From Pseudomonadota bacterium (lineage in GTDB: Bacteria; Pseudomonadota; Alphaproteobacteria; Rhizobiales; Hyphomicrobiaceae): a stretch of 5,741 nucleotides of DNA. The stretch spans positions 1-5,741 of the forward strand of contig JAEWCT010000153.1 in assembly GCA_023390485.1 (NCBI GenBank), written 5' to 3'. Within the stretch, counting starts at the first letter, position 1. Each line of letters begins with the position of its first letter. The notes beneath the pieces are model-generated. The model made no database searches. It was not told the origin of the DNA and saw nothing but the letters and a program-made list of their open reading frames with translations. Below are positions 1 through 5,741 of this stretch, one piece after another. A program made the position numbers and the translations under genes.

Positions 1-2031
1 GCCAAGGGTGGACGCATCCATGATGCCGACGCGACGCCGCGCGACAAGGCATTCGCGGCGCACGGCGGCGTGCATGTCTTCGCCCGGCAGCGGAAAATAC
101 CAGGGCCGCAACCACTGCGCGACCGGCTCGAATTCAGCGCCGCGCGCGACGTGACAGGCGTGCATTGACGAATAGCGCCGCGGCTCGAACGTCTCGTCCG
201 CGTGAGCACCCGCAAGCGTGCCGAACGTGACCGGCGAATAGGCGGGGCGATACGTGGTCGTTCCGACTTCAGGGATGCTTATGCCGCGCGCATCGGCGGC
301 GATGGCAAAGCCATTGACGTTCGACAGTTTGCCCTGATCCGTTCCAAAGCCCAGCGCCGTATAGCGCTTGATGTGTTCGATCGAGCGATAGTTCTCGCGC
401 ACGGCCAGATGAATGTCGGCGGCCGAAACGTCATTCTGAAAATCGACGAACGCTTTCTTGCCATGGCCTTCGCGCTTGCCGTCGGGAATGCGGAAGATGC
501 GGCGCGGTGGAACGGTCGCCGGTTCATCGGTGTGCACATCGATCGCGCTCGTGGCGCCGGCAGGCTTGCCGAGTGACGCGAGCAGATCTCCGATCGTCCG
601 CTGTGTCTGCTCCAGCGCCTGTTGCAAGCCAAATTCGCCGGTAACGGCTCCGACGCAGTAGATGCGGGATTTTGCGCGGCCGGTGGCAGGCACGACGAAG
701 GCCAGTTTCTCCTCATCCCAATGCGGACGGCCGCCGTCGTGACAATAGAGATGCACAGTCGGGGACAAGCCGCCGGAGCTTCCGAGCACGTCGCAGTCGA
801 TACTCGGACCCGTGCCGGTGACGACATTCCGCCCGGCATCGAGCTTCACGAGTTGTGCTCCGCTGACCGCGCGCCCTCCCCTCGCGTAGCCGATGCCGTA
901 ACCCAATCTCAGATCGACGCCGGCGGCGCGTGCGCGCTTTTCCCAAGCGGGATTTACGCGGGTACGCGCATCGGCCAGGATGACTTCGCAGCCGGCGCGG
1001 ACAAGATCGCATGCGCCTTGATAAACGTGATCGTTGCTCGTCTGCAGCAATACGCGTTTGCCGACGGCAACGCCGTACCGATTGAGATATGTCGTGAGCG
1101 CCGACGCGGTCATGATGCCGGGAAGGTCGTTGTTGCCGAACACGAGCGGTCGTTCGATTGCGCCGGTCGCGAGCACCACGTTGTCCGCGCGGATGCGATG
1201 CAGCCTCTGGCGCGGGCGATGTGGCACGCGTTCTCCGAGCGGCAGATGATCCTGCAGCTGCTCGACAGCCAGAACCAGATTCATGTCGTGGAGTGCGAAA
1301 GCGCTCGTCCGCGTCAGCACCTCGACGTTCGGCATGCTTTGCAGTTCGCCGATCACGGCTTTGAGCCAGGCGTCCGCGGTCTTGCCGCCGATGATGCTAT
1401 GCGGCGATGACAGCAGCCAGCCGCCGCATTCTTTCTGCTCATCGACCAGCACGACTTTCAATCCGGCGCGCCCCGCGGCCAGTGCCGCGAGCAAGCCACT
1501 GGCGCCTCCGCCGACGACAAGAACTTGCGTGTGGCGATGGCTGTGATCGTAGGTTTCGGGATCGGGTTCCGCCGGCGCGCTGCCGTAGCCCGCGGCCTGA
1601 CGGATGATGTGCTCGAACTTCGGCCAGAGCTTCTGGTTTTGAAACGTCTTGTAGTAGAAGCCCGCCGGCATAAAGCGCGCAAACAGGCCGCCGATGCTTT
1701 TCAGATCGAACTCCAGCGTCGGGTAGCCGGTCGTGCGGCGCGCAATGAGGCCATCGTACAGTTCGACCTGCGTCGCCTTGAGATTGGGAATGGTATGCGC
1801 GCCCGTTTCGATCTGCATGAGCGCGTTCGGCTCTTCAGGGCCGGAGCCGACGATGCCGCGCGGGCGGCCGTATTTGAAGCTGCGCGCAAGCATGCGCACG
1901 TCGTTCGCCAAGAGCGCAGACGCCAGCGTATCTCCGGCGAAACCGCTGTAAGGTTGGCCATCGAACGAGAACGACAGCGGCTTTTCGAAATCGATCCGCG
2001 CGCCAGGGCGCCGGACGCGGAAACTGGTCAC
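1..2031 (-). CDS. soxA: Sarcosine oxidase alpha subunit, 3' end cut by window edge
   Basis: Large subunit of heterotetrameric sarcosine oxidase, a cytoplasmic enzyme; in the family this subunit binds NAD+ and tetrahydrofolate and receives the methyl-derived C1 unit. The frame is open from a GTG at 2031 to the left edge (677 residues; the family is about 950-1000). The N-terminal region (about 1-100) resembles the ferredoxin-like Fer2_4 fold of SoxA, with a SFKYGRPRGI stretch at 51-60 and EEPNAL at 66-71, and has no cysteine through residue 177, so it cannot carry a 2Fe-2S cluster. A dinucleotide-binding VVGGGASG follows at 172-179, then ATGAIERPLVFGNNDLPG at 288-305 and KAFVDFQNDV at 526-535. 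The aminomethyltransferase (GCV_T-like, folate) domain begins near 600 with HVARGAEFE at 627-635 and RPWYFP at 642-647, and is truncated. The GTG start overlaps the soxD stop and has a GGAGGG site 9 nt upstream. The N-methylglutamate dehydrogenase subunit MgdC is a homologous alternative. Confidence 0.93.
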   Translation of the reverse strand, partial: MTSFRVRRPGARIDFEKPLSFSFDGQPYSGFAGDTLASALLANDVRMLARSFKYGRPRGIVGSGPEEPNALMQIETGAHTIPNLKATQVELYDGLIARRTTGYPTLEFDLKSIGGLFARFMPAGFYYKTFQNQKLWPKFEHIIRQAAGYGSAPAEPDPETYDHSHRHTQVLVVGGGASGLLAALAAGRAGLKVVLVDEQKECGGWLLSSPHSIIGGKTADAWLKAVIGELQSMPNVEVLTRTSAFALHDMNLVLAVEQLQDHLPLGERVPHRPRQRLHRIRADNVVLATGAIERPLVFGNNDLPGIMTASALTTYLNRYGVAVGKRVLLQTSNDHVYQGACDLVRAGCEVILADARTRVNPAWEKRARAAGVDLRLGYGIGYARGGRAVSGAQLVKLDAGRNVVTGTGPSIDCDVLGSSGGLSPTVHLYCHDGGRPHWDEEKLAFVVPATGRAKSRIYCVGAVTGEFGLQQALEQTQRTIGDLLASLGKPAGATSAIDVHTDEPATVPPRRIFRIPDGKREGHGKKAFVDFQNDVSAADIHLAVRENYRSIEHIKRYTALGFGTDQGKLSNVNGFAIAADARGISIPEVGTTTYRPAYSPVTFGTLAGAHADETFEPRRYSSMHACHVARGAEFEPVAQWLRPWYFPLPGEDMHAAVRRECLVARRRVGIMDASTLG

Positions 2032-2327
2032 GTTGCGCCGCCCTCCGCATCATAGGCCTTGCGGCCATCGGATAGCGTCCAAGATCCGGCAATGGCATTC
2101 GTCGCGGTATTGCGCTTCACGACGAAGAACTTTCGGCAGCCGGTGTTGTGCGACCACATTTCCCAATGCCAGCCTTTGGGATTTTTGTGCATGAAAAGAT
2201 AGTCACCCCACGCGTCGTCATCGAGTGTTTCGGGTGTCGACGGGCGAGGAATGAACGCCTCGCCGCCGTAGCCGAATTCTTCCTCTTCGCGGTTTTCCCG
2301 GCAATGCGGGCAGAAAAACACAAACAT
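2028..2327 (-). CDS. soxD: Sarcosine oxidase delta subunit
   Basis: Small zinc-binding subunit of heterotetrameric sarcosine oxidase, 99 residues, the usual length for SoxD. The family's structural zinc is held by three Cys and one His; here C6, C9, H60 and C64 are in the expected CPHC and HNTGC arrangement. Aromatic-rich segments (residues 40-60: AWGDYLFMH, WHWEMW) and a C-terminal WTLSDGRKAYD strand are typical of the family. The ATG at 2327 has AGGA (2335-2338 on the reverse strand) 7 nt upstream. The gene starts 14 bp after the soxB stop, and its TGA overlaps the soxA GTG by four bases, so soxB, soxD and soxA are almost certainly one transcript. By gene order and homology it could also be subunit B of N-methylglutamate dehydrogenase. 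Confidence 0.95.
   Translation of the reverse strand: MFVFFCPHCRENREEEEFGYGGEAFIPRPSTPETLDDDAWGDYLFMHKNPKGWHWEMWSHNTGCRKFFVVKRNTATNAIAGSWTLSDGRKAYDAEGGAT
2041..2046 (-). promoter_or_regulatory. Ribosome binding site of soxA, inside soxD
   Basis: GGAGGG on the reverse strand, 9 nt before the GTG at 2031 and within the last codons of soxD. It confirms the unusual GTG start and the GTGA overlap with the soxD stop, an arrangement that usually means translational coupling. Confidence 0.75.
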
Positions 2328-2341
2328 CGCGAGGTCCTGAA

Positions 2342-3595
2342 TTAATGAGCGACGCCGGCGGCGCCGTGCTCATCGATGAGATGTCCCGTTGAGAATCGTG
2401 CGAGATCGAAGGCACGGTTGAGCGGATGCGGGTCGTCGTTCGCGATCGTGTGCGCGAAGACATTTCCGGAGCCCGGCGTCGCCTTGAAGCCGCCCGTTCC
2501 CCAACCGCAGTTGAAGTAGAGGCCCTTGACCTCGGTTTTGCTGATGATCGGGCACGCGTCGGGCGTCGTATCGACGATACCGCCCCATTGGCGATTCATG
2601 CGCACGCGCGAGAACATCGGGAAAAGTTCAATGATCGCCGCGGCCGTATGCTCGATGATGTGCGGGCTGCCGCGCTGCGTGTAGCTGGTGTAGTGATCGA
2701 TGCCGGCACCGATTACGAGCTCGCCTTTGTCGGACTGACTTGCATAGCCATGTACGGCATTCGACATGATGACCGTATCGAGCACGGGCTTCATGGATTC
2801 CGAGACGAACGCCTGCAGCGGATGGCTCTCAATCGGCATCCGAATGCCCGCCATCCTGGCGAGAACAGACGAGTGGCCGGAAGCAACGCAGCCGACGCGC
2901 TCGCACTTGATCGGTCCGCGCGTCGTTTCCAATCCGGCGATACGGCCGTTCGCGATGTCCATGCCGGTGACTTCGCAGTTCTCGATGATGTCGACACCGT
3001 ATTTGCTTGCCGCGCGCGCAAAGCCCCAGGCGACGGCATCATGCCGGGCAATGCCGCCGCGCGGCTGGAAACTTGCGCCGAGAACCGGATATCGCGCCGT
3101 CTTCGACGTGTTGAGAATGGGAATGCGCCGCTTCACCTCGGCAGCATCGAGCACGAGCGCATCGATGCCGTTCAGATTGTTGGCGTTCACGCGGCGCTCG
3201 ATGTCGCGCATGTCCTGCAGCGTATGGCCGAGATTGAAGACGCCGCGCTGGCTGAACATGACGTTGAAATTCAGGTCTTCGGTCAGACCTTCCCACAGCT
3301 TCAGCGCGTGCTCGTAAAGAAGGGCGGCTTCGTCCCAAAGATAATTGGAGCGGACGATCGTCGTGTTGCGCGCGGTGTTGCCGCCGCCGAGATATCCCTT
3401 CTCGATAACCGCGACGTTGCGAAGCCCATGTTCCTTGGCGAGGTAATAGGCAGTCGCAAGACCGTGGCCGCCGGCGCCGACGATCACGACGTCATAGGAC
3501 GGCTTCGGCTCGGCGCTCCGCCACGCCGGATCCCAGCCTTCGTTGTGCCTGAGGCCCTTCGTGAAAAGCGACCAGGAAGAGTAGTCTTTCCTCAT
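2342..3595 (-). CDS. soxB: Sarcosine oxidase beta subunit (FAD-dependent oxidoreductase)
   Basis: Catalytic subunit that oxidises the N-methyl amine; the family carries non-covalent FAD plus a covalent FMN shared with the alpha subunit. The protein has 417 residues, normal for SoxB. The FAD-binding Rossmann motif [18 protein letters not shown] spans 36-53, followed by [17 protein letters not shown] at 69-85. H185 in ARHDAVAW (183-190) matches the position expected for the covalent FMN histidine reported as His173 in characterised enzymes, allowing for a longer N terminus (inference). The C-terminal half has [15 protein letters not shown] (336-350) and [14 protein letters not shown] (364-377), and the protein ends [12 protein letters not shown], a family signature. 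I chose ATG 3595 over the adjacent TTG at 3598 because GAGGAG lies 5 nt before the ATG and only 2 nt before the TTG. It is the first gene of the soxBDA run. Its homologue MgdA (N-methylglutamate dehydrogenase) cannot be excluded. Confidence 0.95.
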   Translation of the reverse strand: MRKDYSSWSLFTKGLRHNEGWDPAWRSAEPKPSYDVVIVGAGGHGLATAYYLAKEHGLRNVAVIEKGYLGGGNTARNTTIVRSNYLWDEAALLYEHALKLWEGLTEDLNFNVMFSQRGVFNLGHTLQDMRDIERRVNANNLNGIDALVLDAAEVKRRIPILNTSKTARYPVLGASFQPRGGIARHDAVAWGFARAASKYGVDIIENCEVTGMDIANGRIAGLETTRGPIKCERVGCVASGHSSVLARMAGIRMPIESHPLQAFVSESMKPVLDTVIMSNAVHGYASQSDKGELVIGAGIDHYTSYTQRGSPHIIEHTAAAIIELFPMFSRVRMNRQWGGIVDTTPDACPIISKTEVKGLYFNCGWGTGGFKATPGSGNVFAHTIANDDPHPLNRAFDLARFSTGHLIDEHGAAGVAH

Positions 3596-3600
3596 CAATA

Positions 3601-3606
3601 CTCCTC
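3601..3606 (-). promoter_or_regulatory. Ribosome binding site of soxB
   Basis: GAGGAG on the reverse strand. It is 5 nt from ATG 3595 but only 2 nt from TTG 3598, so it decides in favour of the ATG. Confidence 0.75.
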
Positions 3607-3626
3607 ACCTGCATCGTTCGACGGGG

Positions 3627-3646
3627 CGACAAACAGCCATTTGTCG
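3627..3646. promoter_or_regulatory. Perfect inverted repeat, candidate operator upstream of soxB
   Basis: CGACAAA, six bases, TTTGTCG: a perfect 7-bp dyad, 32 to 51 nt upstream of the soxB ATG. The size and spacing suit a dimeric helix-turn-helix regulator. I cannot assign it to a regulator family. If soxB has its own promoter, this site would sit in or just after it, fitting a repressor or a leader hairpin. The loop is short enough for an RNA hairpin, but no U-tract follows, so it is not a convincing terminator. Confidence 0.5.
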
Positions 3647-3699
3647 AGGTGCATGCGCTAGTTACGCGGACGGCCCACTTTCCGTGCAGCCGCAGAAGA

Positions 3700-3719
3700 C
3701 GCAAACTTTGCTAATTGCG
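3700..3719. promoter_or_regulatory. Nested inverted repeats upstream of soxB, possible regulator site
   Basis: CGCAA-N10-TTGCG is a perfect 5-bp dyad over 3700-3719. Overlapping it is GCAAA-C-TTTGC at 3701-3711. Both lie in the 190-bp gap between the helical-protein gene and soxB, 105 to 124 nt before the soxB ATG, where an upstream activator would bind. The arms are short, so chance is possible. Confidence 0.3.
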
Positions 3720-3785
3720 ACACGATGGGACCGGGGCGTCACCCGCTTTCGCATGGGGCTGCGGACGACTGATGGCGTTTCCCGG

Positions 3786-4274
3786 CTAGGCTCCGCGCAT
3801 CCTGGTGATCAGGTCACGCACCGGATCGATCGAGACGTCGGGCCTTCCGGCCAGCTCGAGTTCACAGAACTCCTTGGTTACGACTTCATGCTCGGTCAAA
3901 AATCGCAAGGTCTCGGCGTCCTCGGGGGCGCACCGTTGTTCCAGTGCGGCGTAGCGGGGAATGATCGGATCAAGCTCGCCACTGAAACGTTTCATGAAGT
4001 CGTCCCATGGCAGGCTGACGTATCTTTGAACGTGGTCGACGCCCTTCTGGCGATAAGCGGCGCTTTCGCGCGCATCACCCCCGAGCTTGGCGACGAGATC
4101 CCGCATTCTGGCCTTCGTGACGACTTCGAGTTCCGTCAGAATGCGCCACTTCTTCGCGCGGTCCGGGTCTGCCATCGCGTCCGCGATGCCGCTGTAAAGC
4201 GCCTCGCCATAGACTTCGCCTTGATAGGCGCGCTCGAGCTTGCTGATGAAGTCGGCTTTTGCTTCGACCGTCAT
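3786..4274 (-). CDS. Small all-helical protein, ferritin-like layout, function unknown
   Basis: A 162-residue soluble protein predicted to be almost entirely alpha-helical, with no signal peptide or membrane segment. I do not recognise a named family. The likely helices (about 8-34, 38-64, 78-114 and 119-142) form two similar pairs: the second and fourth both contain RxLTExEVVTK, at 44-54 and 124-134, 9 of 11 identical. Glutamates E20, E24, E48, E50, E112, E128 and E130 fall where four-helix ferritin or rubrerythrin-type proteins place metal ligands. However, the usual ExxH motifs are ExxT here, so metal binding is doubtful. The start at ATG 4274 is supported by AGGAA 9 nt upstream (4284-4288, reverse strand); the stop is TAG at 3786-3788. 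It lies 190 bp upstream of the soxB start on the same strand, so co-transcription is possible, but inverted repeats in the gap suggest soxB has its own control. A link to sarcosine oxidation (H2O2 or formaldehyde handling) is speculation from position only. Confidence 0.85.
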   Translation of the reverse strand: MTVEAKADFISKLERAYQGEVYGEALYSGIADAMADPDRAKKWRILTELEVVTKARMRDLVAKLGGDARESAAYRQKGVDHVQRYVSLPWDDFMKRFSGELDPIIPRYAALEQRCAPEDAETLRFLTEHEVVTKEFCELELAGRPDVSIDPVRDLITRMRGA

Positions 4275-4333
4275 GGAGTGTCATTCCTCTCTCCGGCTAT
4301 TACCTATCGATGTAACATTCCGGGCCGAACTAT

Positions 4334-4357
4334 GCCAAACGGCTACCTGTATTTGGC
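4334..4357. promoter_or_regulatory. Inverted repeat between divergent genes, possible operator
   Basis: GCCAAA, 12 bases, TTTGGC: a perfect 6-bp dyad with arm centres one and a half to two helical turns apart. It lies in the 151-bp region between the helical-protein gene (minus) and the DUF1801 gene (plus), where one site could control both. No clear -35/-10 pair could be assigned to either gene. Confidence 0.3.
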
Positions 4358-4425
4358 GTGCTGACGACTTAACTGCGGCGGAACGCCGTTTCGGCCAACG
4401 CGAAGATATTCAAAGGGATGAACCA

Positions 4426-4911
4426 ATGCGGAAACCCGCAACCAAAGCGCGCCCGGTCGCGGCCAAAGGGACGTCCAAGCCGCCGGCAAGAATTGCAAAG
4501 GGAGCCGCCGAAGGCGTCGACACTCCCGCGCAGCTGATCGACGCAAAGATCAAGGAACTTAACGACTGGCGCGGCGAGACGCTTGCGCATCTCCGGACTC
4601 TCATCAAGCAGGCCGATCCGGAGGTGATCGAGACATGGAAGTGGCGCGGCGTTCCGGTGTGGGAGCACGCGGGAATTATTTGTACCGGCGAGACGTACAA
4701 AGCTGTCGTGAAGATGACTTTCGCCAAGGGGGCCTCGCTGGACGACCCTTCGGGTCTGTTCAACTCCAGCCTCGACGGGAACGTCAGACGCGCTATCGAT
4801 TTCCATGAAGGCGACACGATCGATGAAAAGGCCTTGAAGGCGCTCATCCGCGCCGCCGTGGCATTGAACACGTCGTCCGCCAGCTCACGGAAGAAAATGC
4901 TTGCAAAATGA
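4426..4911 (+). CDS. DUF1801 domain-containing protein
   Basis: A 161-residue protein of unknown biochemical role. Residues 33-152 match the DUF1801 (YdhG-like) fold: an N-terminal helical part with LRTLIKQADPEVIETWKW at 56-73, then GVPVWEHAGIICTGETYK (75-92), TFAKGASLDDPSGLFNSSL (98-116), RRAIDFHEGD (121-130) and IDEKALKALIRAAVALN (132-148). The first 30 residues are a separate low-complexity tail rich in Lys, Arg, Ala and Pro, probably disordered. I chose ATG 4426 because AAAGGG lies 8 nt upstream; the same frame is open further upstream to 4240, but that part overlaps the divergent gene and its translation looks non-coding. The protein ends SRKKMLAK at a TGA. It is divergent from the helical-protein gene, with a 151-bp intergenic region. 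DUF1801 genes are often single, non-operonic genes, and nothing here links this one to the sarcosine oxidase genes. Confidence 0.9.
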   Translation: MRKPATKARPVAAKGTSKPPARIAKGAAEGVDTPAQLIDAKIKELNDWRGETLAHLRTLIKQADPEVIETWKWRGVPVWEHAGIICTGETYKAVVKMTFAKGASLDDPSGLFNSSLDGNVRRAIDFHEGDTIDEKALKALIRAAVALNTSSASSRKKMLAK

Positions 4912-5210
4912 GCGGAGCGGATTTGTTCCAGCGTTCCGCCCGAGCGCACACTCATTATGCAGTTTGTCTGTCGAAAGCAGCGAATTTCGCCATCAGTCAC
5001 GTAGATGTCTCGAATTGAGCACTTCGGTCCTTCGACTATGCTCACATTGAGGATCATAAAACCGACATTTCCTGAGGCCAATAGTCCAAGTTGAGGGGAA
5101 CGGGGCGCTTTCAAAATTCAAACCGGTTTTGTGGCAGGGGATCTTTCCCGGGCGGCGAACAGAGATGTCGAGAGTTCATCGCGGCGCGGGAATCTGTTGT
5201 GCGGCTTGTG
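4912..5210. other. Intergenic region without a convincing gene
   Basis: About 300 bases between the DUF1801 stop and the ATG of the right-edge membrane protein. The base composition is more AT-rich than the flanking genes. Open frames here on the minus strand continue as antisense shadows of the neighbouring genes and do not look like proteins. A perfect 10-bp palindrome AAACCGGTTT lies at 5120-5129. GCGGA (4912-4916 and again 4917-4921) can pair with TCCGC (4935-4939), but no U-tract follows, so I do not call a terminator. From 5085 on, the plus-strand frame of the downstream gene is open, so part of this region could be its true N terminus. A promoter for that gene would be expected here but was not identified. 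Confidence 0.5.
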
Positions 5211-5741
5211 ATGGGTAGAACAACCCACGGCTCGGTGATGGAAGGCGCTCTCCGTGTCACTGACGGTGAAGCGTCTTCGGAGCAGACCTCGACTTTCAGC
5301 GCCGACGTGAAGGGAGCGTCAACTTCGCTCTCAAAAGTGGTCGCTGCAGCGAGCGACGCCGATGTGCCAATCGCGACTGACCAGAATGTTTCCAGCCCTT
5401 CGCGAGAGTTTCCGAGCTTGAAGAACACGCTAGCAGCGAGAATGGCGCAACGTGCGAAGGTGTCGGGGCCGGCTCCGACTTCCACCGCTGCTCCAAATTT
5501 GGTCCCGACTGCAGCGACGACTGCCGTTCGCGTAATCATCGAGGAAGCCGATCTGAAAGCAGGCCGTGCACGCGCCGCCCATTCCGCGAAGGCTAATCCC
5601 TATCCTCGTCAAAGAGGCAAGAAGCTACCGGTAATAGCGGCAGTGATCGCCACGTTCGCCGCTGTTTTTGCCGCTGGACTTCTTTTCGGATTTGCATTCC
5701 ACGCGGCGTCGAATGCGCCAGTTGCCACAGCAATCAGCGCA
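5211..5741 (+). CDS. Hypothetical membrane-anchored protein, 3' end cut by window edge
   Basis: The frame is open from ATG 5211 to the right edge (177 residues, no stop). The family is not recognised. Residues 1-135 are rich in Ala, Ser, Thr and Val with scattered charge, probably extended or disordered. A basic patch RQRGKK (133-138) is followed by a strong hydrophobic segment at about 139-165, then a small-residue linker. By the positive-inside rule this suggests a single-pass protein with a cytoplasmic N terminus and a periplasmic C-terminal part lying outside the window. The abrupt, well-formed membrane helix and the absence of stops across 220 codons support real coding. The start is uncertain: no good ribosome site precedes ATG 5211, GTG 5208 and GTG 5199 are in the same frame, and the frame stays open upstream to 5085. 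Residues upstream of 5211 (REFIAARESVVRLV from 5172) also look protein-like, so the gene may start earlier. Confidence 0.65.
   Translation, partial: MGRTTHGSVMEGALRVTDGEASSEQTSTFSADVKGASTSLSKVVAAASDADVPIATDQNVSSPSREFPSLKNTLAARMAQRAKVSGPAPTSTAAPNLVPTAATTAVRVIIEEADLKAGRARAAHSAKANPYPRQRGKKLPVIAAVIATFAAVFAAGLLFGFAFHAASNAPVATAISA

Noticed and set aside
202..2055. Several plus-strand open frames (for example 622-1410 and 1525-2055)
   Set aside because: All lie antisense to soxA, whose frame is uninterrupted with conserved motifs throughout; the plus-strand products are compositionally biased and domain-free.
2426..3661. A 411-codon open frame on the plus strand, fully antisense to soxB
   Set aside because: It is an antisense shadow in GC-rich DNA: the minus strand carries a full-length, motif-complete soxB, and the plus-strand translation is Arg/Ala/Asp-rich with no recognisable domain.
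3684..4364. A 226-codon plus-strand open frame over the helical-protein gene
   Set aside because: The minus-strand frame has a good ribosome site, regular amphipathic helices and an internal repeat; the plus-strand product has none of these.
4379..4410. GGAAC resembling the -35 element of alphaproteobacterial EcfG (general stress) promoters ahead of the DUF1801 gene
   Set aside because: No GTT -10 element occurs at the required 16-17 nt spacing; similar checks on the reverse strand also failed.
4912..4939. Possible terminator after the DUF1801 gene from GCGGA/TCCGC pairing
   Set aside because: The stem is only five pairs with a long loop and is not followed by a U-tract.
4410..5114. A 234-codon minus-strand open frame opposite the DUF1801 gene, chained by overlap to another at 5111-5539
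   Set aside because: Most of the first is antisense to a recognised conserved domain and the second is antisense to the membrane-protein frame; the first would begin with TTG, there is no ribosome site, and neither shows protein-like motifs.

Overview
This 5.7-kb window is GC-rich chromosomal DNA, probably from an alphaproteobacterium of the Hyphomicrobiales (Bradyrhizobium/Afipia/Hyphomicrobium-like). That placement is an inference from base composition, the soxBDA gene order and the style of the proteins; no rRNA or other taxonomic marker is present.

Minus strand, 4274 down to 1. A small all-helical protein (162 aa, ferritin-like layout, family not recognised) is followed after 187 bp by a tight operon: soxB (beta subunit), 14 bp, soxD (delta subunit), then soxA (alpha subunit). 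soxD and soxA overlap by four bases (GTGA). soxA runs off the left edge after 677 codons; it begins with a GTG at 2031 behind a clear GGAGGG ribosome site. This is the heterotetrameric sarcosine oxidase system, which oxidatively demethylates sarcosine to glycine with tetrahydrofolate as C1 acceptor and O2 as oxidant. The gamma subunit gene soxG would be expected just beyond the left edge. The paralogous N-methylglutamate dehydrogenase (mgdABCD) has the same gene order and is the main alternative.

Plus strand, 4426 to 5741. A DUF1801-family protein with a lysine/alanine-rich N-terminal tail is transcribed divergently from the helical gene. After about 300 bp with no convincing gene comes a Ser/Ala/Thr-rich reading frame with one strong transmembrane segment, still open at the right edge.

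The two intergenic regions contain perfect inverted repeats that look like regulator sites. One lies 32-51 nt upstream of soxB (CGACAAA-N6-TTTGTCG), one about 100 nt further upstream, and one between the divergent genes. The least explained items are the helical protein, which has an internal repeat of an 11-residue motif and lacks the ferritin ExxH ligands, and the membrane-anchored right-edge protein. No RNA genes, insertion sequences, CRISPR arrays or convincing terminators were seen. I found no evidence of an entirely new multi-gene system.
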